Below are positions 38,294 to 48,320 of a stretch of 64,000 bases of DNA, piece after piece (positions within the stretch are counted from its first letter, which is position 1; each line of letters begins with the position of its first letter). The stretch lies in assembly GCF_015082335.1 (NCBI RefSeq), contig NZ_BLRL01000001.1:186001-250000 (forward strand), in the 5' to 3' direction. This DNA is from Moritella sp. F3. GTDB lineage: Bacteria; Pseudomonadota; Gammaproteobacteria; Enterobacterales; Moritellaceae. The translations under genes were made by a program, and so were the position numbers. The notes beneath the pieces were generated by a model. The model did not search any database, was not told the origin of the DNA, and saw only the letters and a list, made by a program, of their open reading frames with translations.

Positions 38294-40410
38294 AATGAAG
38301 AACCCACGATGAAGAGTGTGACCACGCTGAGTGCACTTCCTAAGATATCCATAAACTGACTCCAATTCGAATCATTGTCATTAGGAATATAAATGGTATC
38401 TCCTGCATGTATAATCGGAATATCGCGGTAATCGGGCTGAGTAAAATAATTTTTCATATTAAACGTACGCGCTGTATGTTCCATTTCCCCATGTTTAGTG
38501 AGAATGACAATACGATCAATATACGCTTCAGATGTAGGGCCTCCAGCCATTGTTAATATACCTACAACATCCAATGATGCATCATATTTGTAGCGCCCTG
38601 GATTATGCACAGCCCCTAGAATCTGAACAATATTCACTGTATTGTTGAGTTCACCGCCATCTGTCTTAGCAGGGATATAAATTGTATCTCCTGGCAGTAC
38701 TTGCGGTAGCAGGTTTTCATCACCCGTTTCAAAGTACATATCCAGATCTAACGTTGAGGCTTTCGCATAGCGGCGATTGCGATGCGTAATTTTAATGTGT
38801 TTAATATCGGCGTCATTAGTCGGGCCATCTGCCGCGGATAATAAATCAAGAAAATCCAATCCACTATTAAATGCATAACGTCCAGGAGCGCCGACTGCAC
38901 CCAGAATATAAATTGATGATTCAGACTCTTGTTTGATCCACTTTGATTTGTTGTCTACAGGATCATCGGGCAGTTCATTGAACATTATGGTGTCACCAGC
39001 CGATAACTGCGGCAAAGATAAATAATCCCCACCTACTTTCATAAATTTTTCTAGATTAAAATACTGACGTTGTCCTAAACCATCATCTCCAACAACAATT
39101 ATTTTCGCTAAATCTGCTTTTTCAGTTGGACCTTCTGCATGCCCGAGCAGATCGAGAAATGTCATACCATCAGCCCACTGGTAACGCCCAGGATTTTTGA
39201 CCGCGCCGATGATTTTAATAGCCTCGTTATGTGCTTCAATCAACCACGATTTCTCAATCATGTCAGCTTTTTCGGGTAAGAAAATAACATCACCCCCGGC
39301 AATCTGAGGAAAAGGATTATTTTCAGGATCATCGGAATATTTTTTTAAATCAAAACGAAATGTATCACCATTAACTTTAAGGATTCTAATTTGTTGCGTA
39401 TCTGCGTATCGATTGGGACCACCGGCATTGGCTAGCATATCCATGAAGGTTATACCTTCACGTCCTTCATAAGCGCCTGGTTTATTGACTTGCCCCATAA
39501 CATAAACAACTTGTAAGCCAACTTTGATGTCTGCGACTTGAATAGGGACAAAAATAGTAGTACCTGGTTGCACTCTGGGTAATTTCGATACATCGCCGGT
39601 ATCAAGGTAAAGTTTTAAATCGAATGTTTGTGGTTCTTTCAAACCCATTACTCTTATCTTACTGACATTACCGTAACGGGTGACACCACTGGCCTTCATT
39701 AAGCTTTCGATCACCGTCATACCAGGCACATAAGAGAACGTGCCCGGTGCGTTAACCTCACCAAATACCGTCACTGCTTTTTGAGTATCGCTTGCATCAC
39801 CACCTGCTTTTAAGGTAGTCGCATCGAAAGTCATCTGTACATTACCAGTCAGCGGCGATGATGGCACAAAAATAACATCGCCAGATTTGAGGATTGGTAA
39901 TACGTTGTCATCACCCGTTTCCAAATAACGCTTAAAATCAAAAATAATCACTTTAGCGCCACGTTGTAACTGCATATTATCAAGTTGAGCACCAGCTAGC
40001 ATTCCCCCTGCTTTATTCAATGCCATCTGTACATTACCAAATTCGGGCAGCACGACTTCCCGAGGATCATTGACATAACCTAATACAGTAACTAATTTTT
40101 CTCGTGCTCTAAATTCTATATAGAGTTTCGATATATCGCGAAACACCACACTCAATGCAGATTTCAATTCCTTTAACACAACAGCTAAGGTTTTCCCTTT
40201 GACTTTAACCTGCCCGACTTCAGGTATTTGAATATAGCCACTTGCATCAACTTGAAACGGTTCTTCAAAATCCTTTTCACCAGGCATAAAAATAAACAAT
40301 TGATCACCAGAATCAATCAGTTCACCAGCAGCATAAGCGATTGATGATGTCGGTATCAAAGTAAAAAAAAGCGTTAAAGATAAAGTCCAACACAATACGA
40401 TAAATTTCAT
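38290..40410 (-). CDS. polysaccharide export (Wza-like) protein with six SLBB domains
   Basis: A 706-residue periplasmic/outer-membrane protein. Signal peptide of type I (about 1-28, ending SSIAYAA; no lipobox Cys). An N-terminal Poly_export domain spans about 29-105 (LIDSGDQLFIFMPGEKD, IPEVGQVKVKG). Six SLBB repeats follow at about 107-183, 213-289, 303-379, 399-478, 501-580 and 596-676; the last five carry the GxVxxPGxY pattern and most end GDTIxIP. A C-terminal hydrophobic stretch (about 686-706) follows. Canonical Wza has two SLBB domains. ATGA overlaps join it to both neighbours. Confidence 0.88.
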   Translation of the reverse strand: MKFIVLCWTLSLTLFFTLIPTSSIAYAAGELIDSGDQLFIFMPGEKDFEEPFQVDASGYIQIPEVGQVKVKGKTLAVVLKELKSALSVVFRDISKLYIEFRAREKLVTVLGYVNDPREVVLPEFGNVQMALNKAGGMLAGAQLDNMQLQRGAKVIIFDFKRYLETGDDNVLPILKSGDVIFVPSSPLTGNVQMTFDATTLKAGGDASDTQKAVTVFGEVNAPGTFSYVPGMTVIESLMKASGVTRYGNVSKIRVMGLKEPQTFDLKLYLDTGDVSKLPRVQPGTTIFVPIQVADIKVGLQVVYVMGQVNKPGAYEGREGITFMDMLANAGGPNRYADTQQIRILKVNGDTFRFDLKKYSDDPENNPFPQIAGGDVIFLPEKADMIEKSWLIEAHNEAIKIIGAVKNPGRYQWADGMTFLDLLGHAEGPTEKADLAKIIVVGDDGLGQRQYFNLEKFMKVGGDYLSLPQLSAGDTIMFNELPDDPVDNKSKWIKQESESSIYILGAVGAPGRYAFNSGLDFLDLLSAADGPTNDADIKHIKITHRNRRYAKASTLDLDMYFETGDENLLPQVLPGDTIYIPAKTDGGELNNTVNIVQILGAVHNPGRYKYDASLDVVGILTMAGGPTSEAYIDRIVILTKHGEMEHTARTFNMKNYFTQPDYRDIPIIHAGDTIYIPNDNDSNWSQFMDILGSALSVVTLFIVGSSL

Positions 40411-41540
40411 AATGCGATACCTTTAGGCAATGATGCATCAGTAAACTGCTCGCCTTCATTCAACAAAAAACGCCAATCTTTTACTTTATGATTTACATCT
40501 TTATTAGCCTCTGATTGCCACATTAATGTGCTAATGATAGGTGTTGAAGACCTCATGGCGTCACGGCGTAAGTTTTCATAAATAACTTTGTGGCGTAATG
40601 GTTCAGCTGTAATGTTGACTAAATAATTAAATATGGCATCAGTACGTAAATTAAGTAACTCAACATCATCTAGATTCGTTGCATAATCATTTTCAGCCAA
40701 CTTATTAGTGAGACTAACTTGCTCATTGGATGTATCAATTTCATGGATCTGCACGGGAGTATGCTGCTGTTCGATGTTTATTTGCAAACTCGATATTTGT
40801 TCAACACTGACGCTAGGAACTTGTTCAAAAAGTAAATATTGGCGCATTATTTCATTGTAATCTTCTACACCTTCATTTTTTTCTGTGTCCACTCGAGACG
40901 TATTTTCATCCACGACGGTATTAATGTCGTGAGTCACAATAGCATTGTTGTAATTGACATTAGTTTGTGTATTTGTCTTCTTATCTTTGCTTTCGAACAG
41001 TTTGTATTTAGTGTATTCGACCACAATTTTCGGGTTATCTAAGAGCAGAAAACTGAACTGACGAAGACAGACTTTATACTCATCGGTCAAAATGGCGTTA
41101 CCCGTTTCAAATTGCGGTGCGCAGTACAGTAAAAGATCAAGCTGATAAATCAGCGGGTGGACAAAATTAGACGTCAGTATACGCGGGGGTTGCGCACAAT
41201 TAGTATGACTAGAGACTTCATTGAGTTGTACAATTAAATTAGTAATATGCTTTTCAAAAATGGCGAGTTCAACGTTAATATTTTGTGGGTCTTCTACTGC
41301 AATGGATTTTTCAACACGACTATTAATATTATTTACCGTTTTTACATATGCAGGAATACACATTTCAGCTCCCCGTAAGTTGGCAACGGACAAATGTAGA
41401 TTCAAGTAATCATAGTGCTGCTGAAAGAGGGCTCGTTCTTCTGAGTGCGTTCCTATATCAGTGAAATAGCCTTCGTTAGGCCAATTTGTACATGCAGACA
41501 AAGATATACACATAGCTATCCATAGCAATAATTTATTCAT
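40407..41540 (-). CDS. hypothetical lipoprotein of the SLBB operon
   Basis: A 377-residue protein with a lipoprotein signal (MNKLLLWIAMCISLSAC, lipobox LSAC, Cys17) and a hydrophilic body with several Cys (C61, C114, C140, C158 approximately) that could form disulfides. About residues 195-290 are low-complexity and Asn/Glu/Val-rich. I recognise no domain. It overlaps the SLBB gene by ATGA, so the two are probably made together; a role as the lipidated partner of the unlipidated SLBB pore is inference. Confidence 0.75.
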   Translation of the reverse strand: MNKLLLWIAMCISLSACTNWPNEGYFTDIGTHSEERALFQQHYDYLNLHLSVANLRGAEMCIPAYVKTVNNINSRVEKSIAVEDPQNINVELAIFEKHITNLIVQLNEVSSHTNCAQPPRILTSNFVHPLIYQLDLLLYCAPQFETGNAILTDEYKVCLRQFSFLLLDNPKIVVEYTKYKLFESKDKKTNTQTNVNYNNAIVTHDINTVVDENTSRVDTEKNEGVEDYNEIMRQYLLFEQVPSVSVEQISSLQINIEQQHTPVQIHEIDTSNEQVSLTNKLAENDYATNLDDVELLNLRTDAIFNYLVNITAEPLRHKVIYENLRRDAMRSSTPIISTLMWQSEANKDVNHKVKDWRFLLNEGEQFTDASLPKGIAL

Positions 41541-41561
41541 TGAATACCTTACGGCATTTTA

Positions 41562-41897
41562 TTATGCCGGGTGACTGTTATCACTTTCACTAATATCTTC
41601 GATAAAGGGAATTGCATTTTCGACACGTAGCATCGTCATCAACTTATAAGGCTGACCTGATACCTTGAGTAGAGATAACGTACGGCGTTGTGAAATGAGT
41701 CTTTTAAATAAAAAAACAATCGCGCCAATACCCGTTGAATCGATAAAGTTAACGTTTGAAAAATCCAAGATAATATTCTCCTTATGATCTTGAACTAATA
41801 ATTCCAAACTAGGCTGAAGGCTGACTACATGCTCAGAATCGAGATCTGTGGCGATAGGTAAAATTATGATTCCATCATAAGGTCTTAATATGTCCAT
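41562..41897 (-). CDS. STAS-domain protein, SypA-like anti-sigma-antagonist type
   Basis: A 111-residue single STAS domain. The phosphorylation-site motif is NFIDSTGIGAI, with Ser54 the expected target, preceded by the strand NIILDFSNV. The start at 41897 follows GGAG by eight bases; an extension from 41957 is AT-rich and unlikely. It is first in the operon that ends with the SypE-like kinase/phosphatase, so it is the likely substrate. In Vibrio fischeri the SypA STAS protein controls biofilm formation after symbiosis-polysaccharide gene induction. No sigma factor or anti-sigma gene is nearby. Confidence 0.88.
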   Translation of the reverse strand: MDILRPYDGIIILPIATDLDSEHVVSLQPSLELLVQDHKENIILDFSNVNFIDSTGIGAIVFLFKRLISQRRTLSLLKVSGQPYKLMTMLRVENAIPFIEDISESDNSHPA

Positions 41898-42013
41898 TAT
41901 AACTACTCCAAAGAATACAAAATTAATTCTGATGGTAATATTAACGTGAAAATACATTAATATTTTTCAAGCTCATAGTTAATAATATAGACGTAAAAAC
42001 CATAAGATGCACA

Positions 42014-42040
42014 AATAAAAAAACCACCCGAAGGTGGTTT
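42014..42040 (-). terminator. intrinsic terminator of sdhCDAB-sucABCD
   Basis: AAACCACC / GGTGGTTT stem with a TTCG tetraloop (minus-strand reading), followed by seven T, 20 bp after the sucD stop. Confidence 0.9.
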
Positions 42041-42059
42041 ATTATAATTAAAACAAGTA

Positions 42060-42929
42060 TTAACCTAATTTAGCACGTAATGCCGAGCCAATATCTGCTA
42101 ATGAGCGCACTGTTGATACACCTGCGTCTTCAAGGGCTGCAAATTTTTCGTCTGCAGTACCTTTACCGCCAGCAATAATAGCGCCAGCATGACCCATACG
42201 TTTACCAGCAGGAGCTGTAACACCCGCAATGTAAGAAACAACAGGTTTAGTTACATTTGCTTTAATATAAGCAGCCGCTTCTTCTTCTGCAGTACCACCA
42301 ATTTCACCAATCATTACGATTGCTTCTGTTTGTGGATCTTTTTCAAACATTTCAAGTACGTCAATAAAGTTAGTACCTGGAATTGGATCACCACCGATAC
42401 CAACACAAGTTGATTGGCCGTAACCTTCATCAGTAGTTTGTTTTACAGCTTCATACGTTAATGTACCAGAGCGTGAAACAATACCAATTTTACCAGGCTT
42501 GTGAATGTGACCAGGCATAATACCAATCTTACATTCACCCGGAGTGATTACACCCGGACAGTTAGGACCGATCATACGTACATTTTGTTGATCAAGTTTA
42601 ACTTTAACTTCGATCATATCTACAGTCGGGATACCTTCTGTAATACAAACGATAAGTTCAATACCTGCATCAATTGCTTCTAAGATAGCATCTTTACAAA
42701 ACGGTGCTGGTACATAGATAACAGACGCTGTTGCGCCAGTTGTTTCTACAGCATCACGTACTGTGTTAAATACAGGAAGACCTAAATGTGTTGTGCCGCC
42801 TTTACCAGGAGAAACACCACCAACCATTTGTGTGCCGTATTCTGCAGCTTGCTCTGAGTGGAAAGTACCTTGACCACCAGTGAAACCTTGACAGATTACT
42901 TTCGTATCTTTATTAATTAAAACGCTCAT
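42060..42929 (-). CDS. sucD: succinyl-CoA ligase alpha subunit SucD
   Basis: A 289-residue subunit with the CoA-binding Rossmann domain ([16 protein letters not shown]) and the phosphohistidine in [10 protein letters not shown]. It converts succinyl-CoA to succinate with nucleotide triphosphate formation, together with SucC. Its ATG directly follows the sucC TAA (TAAATG). Last gene of the operon. Confidence 0.97.
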   Translation of the reverse strand: MSVLINKDTKVICQGFTGGQGTFHSEQAAEYGTQMVGGVSPGKGGTTHLGLPVFNTVRDAVETTGATASVIYVPAPFCKDAILEAIDAGIELIVCITEGIPTVDMIEVKVKLDQQNVRMIGPNCPGVITPGECKIGIMPGHIHKPGKIGIVSRSGTLTYEAVKQTTDEGYGQSTCVGIGGDPIPGTNFIDVLEMFEKDPQTEAIVMIGEIGGTAEEEAAAYIKANVTKPVVSYIAGVTAPAGKRMGHAGAIIAGGKGTADEKFAALEDAGVSTVRSLADIGSALRAKLG

Positions 42930-44096
42930 TTATTTGCCCTCCGCTGCTGCAACAACTTGTTGCGCTGCATCCGTTAGGCTAGATGCTGCGATAATATTTA
43001 ATCCAGATTTAGCTAAAACTTCACGGCCTAATTCTGCATTGTTACCTTCTAGACGTACAACAACAGGTACTTTAACACCCACTTCTTGTACAGCACCAAC
43101 AATACCTTCAGCAATCATGTCGCAACGTACAATGCCACCAAAGATGTTTACTAGTACAGCTTTAACATTTTCATCAGAAAGGATGATTTTAAATGCTTCA
43201 GCAACACGTTCTTTTGTCGCGCCGCCGCCAACGTCTAGGAAGTTAGCTGGTTTGCCACCATGGATGTTAACAATATCCATCGTGCCCATTGCTAGGCCTG
43301 CACCATTTACCATGCAACCAATGCTACCGTCTAATGCAACATAGTTTAATTCAAATTTAGCAGCGTGAGCTTCACGTGCATCTTCTTGAGTAACGTCTTG
43401 CATTAAACGTAGTTTAGGCTGGCGATAAAGCGCATTTGAATCGATAGTAATTTTACCATCTAAACAAACAAGATCACCGGCACCAGTAATGATAAGTGGA
43501 TTGATTTCAAGTAGTGCCATATCAGAATCAGTGAACATTTTAGCTAGACCCATGAAGATCTGTGTAAACTGTTTGATTTGAGCGCCCTGTAAACCAAGTT
43601 TGAACGCAAGTTCGCGTGCTTGGTAAGGTTGTGCACCTACAAGTGGATCAATCGTTGCTTTATGAATTAATTCAGGCGTTTGCTCTGCAACCGTCTCAAT
43701 ATCAACACCACCTTCAGTTGATGCCATAAATACAACTTTACGTGAACCACGGTCAATAACCGCGCCAAGGTAAAGTTCATTTGCGATATCACCCGCAGCT
43801 TCAACTAAGATTTGTGAAACAGGCTGACCGTGTTCATCAGTTTGATAAGTAACTAAGTTCTTACCTAACCAATGCTCAGCAAATGCTGTAATTTCATCTT
43901 TAGATGTTACAAGCTTAACGCCACCTGCTTTACCACGCCCACCGGCGTGTACTTGACACTTAACAACCCATTTATCGCCACCAATTTTGTCAGCGAAAGC
44001 TGCCGCTTCATGAGGTACGTTTGTAGCGTAACCTTCTGGAACTGGCAAACCATATTCAGCAAAAAGTTGTTTTGCCTGATACTCATGCAGATTCAT
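42930..44096 (-). CDS. sucC: succinyl-CoA ligase beta subunit SucC
   Basis: A 388-residue ATP-grasp subunit: [49 protein letters not shown] and [16 protein letters not shown]. Binds the nucleotide and succinate. Typical length; separated from sucB by 99 bp that holds a hairpin. Confidence 0.97.
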   Translation of the reverse strand: MNLHEYQAKQLFAEYGLPVPEGYATNVPHEAAAFADKIGGDKWVVKCQVHAGGRGKAGGVKLVTSKDEITAFAEHWLGKNLVTYQTDEHGQPVSQILVEAAGDIANELYLGAVIDRGSRKVVFMASTEGGVDIETVAEQTPELIHKATIDPLVGAQPYQARELAFKLGLQGAQIKQFTQIFMGLAKMFTDSDMALLEINPLIITGAGDLVCLDGKITIDSNALYRQPKLRLMQDVTQEDAREAHAAKFELNYVALDGSIGCMVNGAGLAMGTMDIVNIHGGKPANFLDVGGGATKERVAEAFKIILSDENVKAVLVNIFGGIVRCDMIAEGIVGAVQEVGVKVPVVVRLEGNNAELGREVLAKSGLNIIAASSLTDAAQQVVAAAEGK

Positions 44097-44140
44097 GCTC
44101 GTATATCCATGTTAATAGCCACTTGGGCTTGTCCCGGGAA

Positions 44141-44165
44141 CTTACGCCTCAAAATAAGGCGCAAG
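44141..44165 (-). other. intercistronic hairpin between sucB and sucC
   Basis: Nine-base-pair stem (CTTGCGCCT / AGGCGTAAG on the minus strand, one wobble), 7-base loop, no T-run. May be a stability or processing element separating sucAB from sucCD. Confidence 0.45.
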
Positions 44166-44195
44166 CAACTTAAAAATTAAACTTAAAACTTACTA

Positions 44196-45371
44196 TTACA
44201 CATCTAAAAGAAGACGAGTTGGGTCTTCTAATAATTCTTTTATCGTTACCAAGAAACCAACAGATTCTTTACCATCAACCAAACGGTGATCATAAGAAAG
44301 CGCTAGGTACATCATAGGTTGAATAACAACTTGACCATCAACAGCCATTGGACGGTCTTGGATTTTGTGCATACCCAAGATTGCGCTTTGTGGTGGGTTG
44401 ATGATTGGCGTTGACATTAATGAACCAAATACACCACCGTTAGTCACTGTAAAGTTACCACCTGTCAGGTCTTCAATTGACAATTTACCGTCACGGCCTT
44501 TAAGTGCTAGTTCACGAATATTCTTCTCGATGTCAGCAAGGCTCATCGTATCGCAATCACGCAATACCGGCGTTACTAGACCACGCGGCGTAGAAATCGC
44601 GATGCTCACATCAAAATAGTTGTGATACACGATGTCTGTACCATCGATTGAAGCGTTCACTTCAGGGTAACGTTTAAGCGCTTCAACTACAGCTTTCACG
44701 TAGAAAGACATAAAGCCTAGACGGATACCATGGCGTTCTTCAAATACGTCTTTATACTGTTTACGAATATCCATGATAGGTTTCATGTTGATTTCGTTAA
44801 ACGTTGTTAACATTGCAGTTGAGTTTTTAGCTTCTAATAGACGCTCAGCAATACGCTTACGTAGACGCGTCATCGCAACGCGTTTCTCGGTACGGCCCGC
44901 TTGTAGTGCTACTGGAGCAACAGCTGGCGCAGCAGCTTTAGCTACTGGTGCAGGCGCTAATGCTTTTTCAACATCTTCTTTAGTGATTAAGCCATTTTTG
45001 CCAGTGCCAGTAATCTTAGATGCATCCAAGCCTTTCTCAGCAATAAGACGGCGAACAGCAGGACTTGCGTCAACTGATTCAGCGCTTACTTCTGCAGGTT
45101 TATCTTTTGTTTCTTCACCAGCGACAGCGCCAACTTTTAAACGTCCAATAACTTGCTGTCCAAGAACCGTTGCGCCTTCTTCTTCTAAAATTTCAACAAG
45201 AACACCAGATTCAACTGCTGGAACTTCTAGAATTACTTTATCGGTTTCAATCTCTACAATTACTTCGTCACGTTCAACAGCATCGCCAGGGCGTTTGTGC
45301 CATGTTGCGACTGCAGCGTCAGCTACTGATTCAGGTAGTACAGGTACCACGATTTCGATTGTCATTTTCAT
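44196..45371 (-). CDS. sucB: 2-oxoglutarate dehydrogenase E2, dihydrolipoyl succinyltransferase SucB
   Basis: An E2 protein with a lipoyl domain (about 1-75; lipoyl Lys in [13 protein letters not shown]), an Ala/Pro-rich linker, the E3-binding domain ([14 protein letters not shown]) and the catalytic domain with [10 protein letters not shown]. It transfers succinyl groups to CoA. Two in-frame ATGs lie at 45371 and 45365; the second has AAGGA at nine bases and matches the family start ([13 protein letters not shown]), so 389 aa is more likely. Confidence 0.96.
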   Translation of the reverse strand: MKMTIEIVVPVLPESVADAAVATWHKRPGDAVERDEVIVEIETDKVILEVPAVESGVLVEILEEEGATVLGQQVIGRLKVGAVAGEETKDKPAEVSAESVDASPAVRRLIAEKGLDASKITGTGKNGLITKEDVEKALAPAPVAKAAAPAVAPVALQAGRTEKRVAMTRLRKRIAERLLEAKNSTAMLTTFNEINMKPIMDIRKQYKDVFEERHGIRLGFMSFYVKAVVEALKRYPEVNASIDGTDIVYHNYFDVSIAISTPRGLVTPVLRDCDTMSLADIEKNIRELALKGRDGKLSIEDLTGGNFTVTNGGVFGSLMSTPIINPPQSAILGMHKIQDRPMAVDGQVVIQPMMYLALSYDHRLVDGKESVGFLVTIKELLEDPTRLLLDV

Positions 45372-45386
45372 AATTCCTTTAATAAA

Positions 45387-48203
45387 CTATTTCTGCGCAA
45401 CAGTTAAAGCATCTTCAATAAGTGCTAGCTGTTGTTTTGTATGTACAGACATATAACCGACTGCCGGTGATGCAGATGCAGCACGTCCAGCGTAACTTAG
45501 TTTCGCGCCTTGCGGGATAGATTCCCAGTAGTGATGCTGACTTGAATACCAAGCACCTTGATTCTGAGGTTCTTCCTGGCACCAAACAAACTGTTCTACA
45601 TGTTGATATTGTGCAAAGACAGCTGCAATTTCCGCGTGCGGGAAAGGATAAAGCTGTTCAATACGTACAATAGCAACATCAGTTTGACCCGTTTTACGAC
45701 GTGTTTCGAGTAAATCGAAATACACTTTACCGCTACACATGACAACGCGTTTAACTTGCGTTGGGTCAAGTTCATCAATTTCACCGATAACATTTTGGAA
45801 CGTACCTTCAGCTAGTTCAGACAAAGTCGATATAGCAAGAGGATGACGTAACAATGATTTTGGTGTCATTACGATAAGTGGACGACGCATAGGACGTACA
45901 GTTTGACGACGAAGCATATGGTAAACTTGCGCTGGTGTACTCGGTACACACACTTGCCAGTTATGCTCAGCACACATTTGCATGTAACGTTCTAGACGTG
46001 CAGATGAATGCTCAGGACCTTGCCCTTCATAGCCATGTGGTAACATTACTGTTAGACCACACATACGACCCCATTTCTGTTCGCCAGAAGAAAGGAATTG
46101 ATCGAATACAACTTGTGCACCATTGGCGAAATCACCAAATTGTGCTTCCCAAATAGTCAAACCACTTGGTTCCGTTGTTGCATAACCATATTCAAATGCT
46201 AATACCGCTTCTTCAGATAACACTGAATCGTGGATAGTTAGCTCACCTTGTTCAGGTTTTAGATTCGCTAATGGTGTATACGTACTCGCGTCTTCTTGGT
46301 TATGAACAACAGCATGACGATGGAAGAAAGTACCACGGCCAACATCTTGTCCTGTAATACGTACTTTGTAATTATCATCAAGTAATGTTGCATAAGCTAA
46401 TGTTTCAGCAAAACCCCAATCACACGCTTTTTCACCGTTTGCCATCGCCACACGATCGTGATAAATCTTCTGTACACGAGATTGAATCTTGTGTCCTTCA
46501 GGAACCGTCGTCATTTTGATTGCAAGATCTGTCAGGGTTTGTTGCGCTACCTGAGATTGGTACGGCATATCCCATTCATGTTTTAAGTACGGGTTCCAGT
46601 CAACAGAGTGCTGTTGCATTGGACGCCATTCTTTAACAACACATTCACCATCATCAAGTAAATCGCGATATTCGTTAATGAAACCAGTTGCTTCAGCTGC
46701 ATCAATCACAGATTCACCAACAAGTTGATCTGCGTAGATCTTACGTGGTGTTGGGTGTTTTTTAATTTTCTTATACATCAATGGCTGCGTTGCACTCGGT
46801 TCATCAGCTTCATTATGGCCATGGCGGCGATAACACACTAAATCGATAACAACATCACGTTTGAATGTATTACGGAAATCAAGCGCAATCTGTGTAACCA
46901 AAACAACTGCTTCAGGATCATCCGCATTAACATGGAAGATAGGTGCCTGAACCATTTTTGCGATATCCGTACAGTATTCTGTAGAACGCATATCTTTCGG
47001 ATTTGACGTTGTAAAACCAACTTGGTTGTTAACAACAATACGTACCGTACCGCCGATGCCATAAGCGCGTGTCTGCGACATATTAAATGTCTCAGCAACA
47101 ACACCCTGACCAGCAATTGCAGAATCACCATGAATTGTAATAGCCAGTACTTCATCACCATTTGTGCTACCAAGACGTTCTTGACGTGCACGAACAGATC
47201 CCATCACTACTGGGTTAACAATTTCTAAATGCGATGGATTAAACGCAAGTGCTAAATGAACATTACCGCCTGGGGTATGAAAATCAGAGCTGAAACCTTG
47301 GTGATACTTCACATCACCCGCTCCCCATACGTCGCTGTGTTTACCAGCAAATTCATCAAACAGGTCAGCTGGTTTTTTACCCAGCACGTTAACCAGCATA
47401 TTAAGTCTGCCGCGATGCGCCATACCAATAACAGCTTCTTTGATACCTTGTTCACCACTACGACGAATTAATTCTTTCATCATTGGAATTAGTGCATCAC
47501 CACCCTCAAGGGAGAAACGTTTTGCACCAGGGAACTTAGCACCTAAGTATTTTTCTAGACCTTCAGCAGCCGTTAAGCTTTCCAAAAATCGTAATTTATC
47601 TTGTTTCTCAAATTCAGGGCTGCTTTCAACAGACTCTAAGCGACTTTGAATCCAACGCTTTTCTTCTGTAGATACAATGTGCATATATTCAGCAGCAATT
47701 GAACCACAATAAGTTTTTTGTAGCGAAGCATATAGGTCACTTAATTTCATGCTTTCTTGACCAATCGCGTATGAACCAACATTAAAGTTAGCGTCAAAAT
47801 CGGCATCCGAAAGTGTGTGATATGCAGGGTCTAGATCTTGTACACGATCACGTGCCCATATACCCAATGGATCTAGGTTGGCATGCTGGTGACCACGGAA
47901 ACGGAAAGCATTAATTAATTGTAATACTTTAACCTGTTTCGAATCATTATGCGGGTCGCTTACTTGCGCTGCATAGCGAGAGGTTTCTTTCGCAAGACGA
48001 ATGAAATAATCCTTTACAGGACCATGTGGAACTTCTTTAGTCGAATTATCAACTTTAGGTAGACCTAAAAATACAGTTTGCCATTCTTCGCCAACTGAAT
48101 CAGGATCTGCTAAAAATTGCTCATATAAATCTTCAATATATGTCTGGTTCGCACCGGCTAGATGAGAGGATTCTAACCAGGCTTTCATGACGTTATTCTG
48201 CAT
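45387..48203 (-). CDS. sucA: 2-oxoglutarate dehydrogenase E1 component SucA
   Basis: A 938-residue thiamine-diphosphate enzyme that decarboxylates 2-oxoglutarate. It begins MQNNVMKAWLESSHLAGANQ, as in E. coli, and has AHRGRLNMLVNVLGK, the thiamine-diphosphate region GDSAIAGQGVVAETFNMS, CYRRHGHNEADEP and MLPHGYEGQGPEHSSARLER. 15 bp upstream of sucB. Nothing unusual. Confidence 0.97.
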   Translation of the reverse strand: MQNNVMKAWLESSHLAGANQTYIEDLYEQFLADPDSVGEEWQTVFLGLPKVDNSTKEVPHGPVKDYFIRLAKETSRYAAQVSDPHNDSKQVKVLQLINAFRFRGHQHANLDPLGIWARDRVQDLDPAYHTLSDADFDANFNVGSYAIGQESMKLSDLYASLQKTYCGSIAAEYMHIVSTEEKRWIQSRLESVESSPEFEKQDKLRFLESLTAAEGLEKYLGAKFPGAKRFSLEGGDALIPMMKELIRRSGEQGIKEAVIGMAHRGRLNMLVNVLGKKPADLFDEFAGKHSDVWGAGDVKYHQGFSSDFHTPGGNVHLALAFNPSHLEIVNPVVMGSVRARQERLGSTNGDEVLAITIHGDSAIAGQGVVAETFNMSQTRAYGIGGTVRIVVNNQVGFTTSNPKDMRSTEYCTDIAKMVQAPIFHVNADDPEAVVLVTQIALDFRNTFKRDVVIDLVCYRRHGHNEADEPSATQPLMYKKIKKHPTPRKIYADQLVGESVIDAAEATGFINEYRDLLDDGECVVKEWRPMQQHSVDWNPYLKHEWDMPYQSQVAQQTLTDLAIKMTTVPEGHKIQSRVQKIYHDRVAMANGEKACDWGFAETLAYATLLDDNYKVRITGQDVGRGTFFHRHAVVHNQEDASTYTPLANLKPEQGELTIHDSVLSEEAVLAFEYGYATTEPSGLTIWEAQFGDFANGAQVVFDQFLSSGEQKWGRMCGLTVMLPHGYEGQGPEHSSARLERYMQMCAEHNWQVCVPSTPAQVYHMLRRQTVRPMRRPLIVMTPKSLLRHPLAISTLSELAEGTFQNVIGEIDELDPTQVKRVVMCSGKVYFDLLETRRKTGQTDVAIVRIEQLYPFPHAEIAAVFAQYQHVEQFVWCQEEPQNQGAWYSSQHHYWESIPQGAKLSYAGRAASASPAVGYMSVHTKQQLALIEDALTVAQK

Positions 48204-48268
48204 TCTCTGCCCTTTTTACTTTAAATGTCCATCGCGCCAGAGATGGTAGCAAAGATTTCAAATTACTT

Positions 48269-48290
48269 GGCCATTCCCAACGGAATGACC
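48269..48290 (-). other. intercistronic hairpin between sdhB and sucA
   Basis: GGTCATTCC / GGAATGGCC stem with one wobble and a 4-base loop in the 117-bp gap; no T-run. Possible mRNA processing or partial attenuation element. Confidence 0.4.
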
Positions 48291-48320
48291 ATTGTAACTA
48301 AAAACTAACAAAAAACATTG

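Noticed and set aside
46838..47191. Long antisense frames inside sucA, napA, sdhA and tamB
   Set aside because: They lie opposite strongly supported genes, have no ribosome-binding sites or recognisable domains, and follow from codon bias of the real genes.
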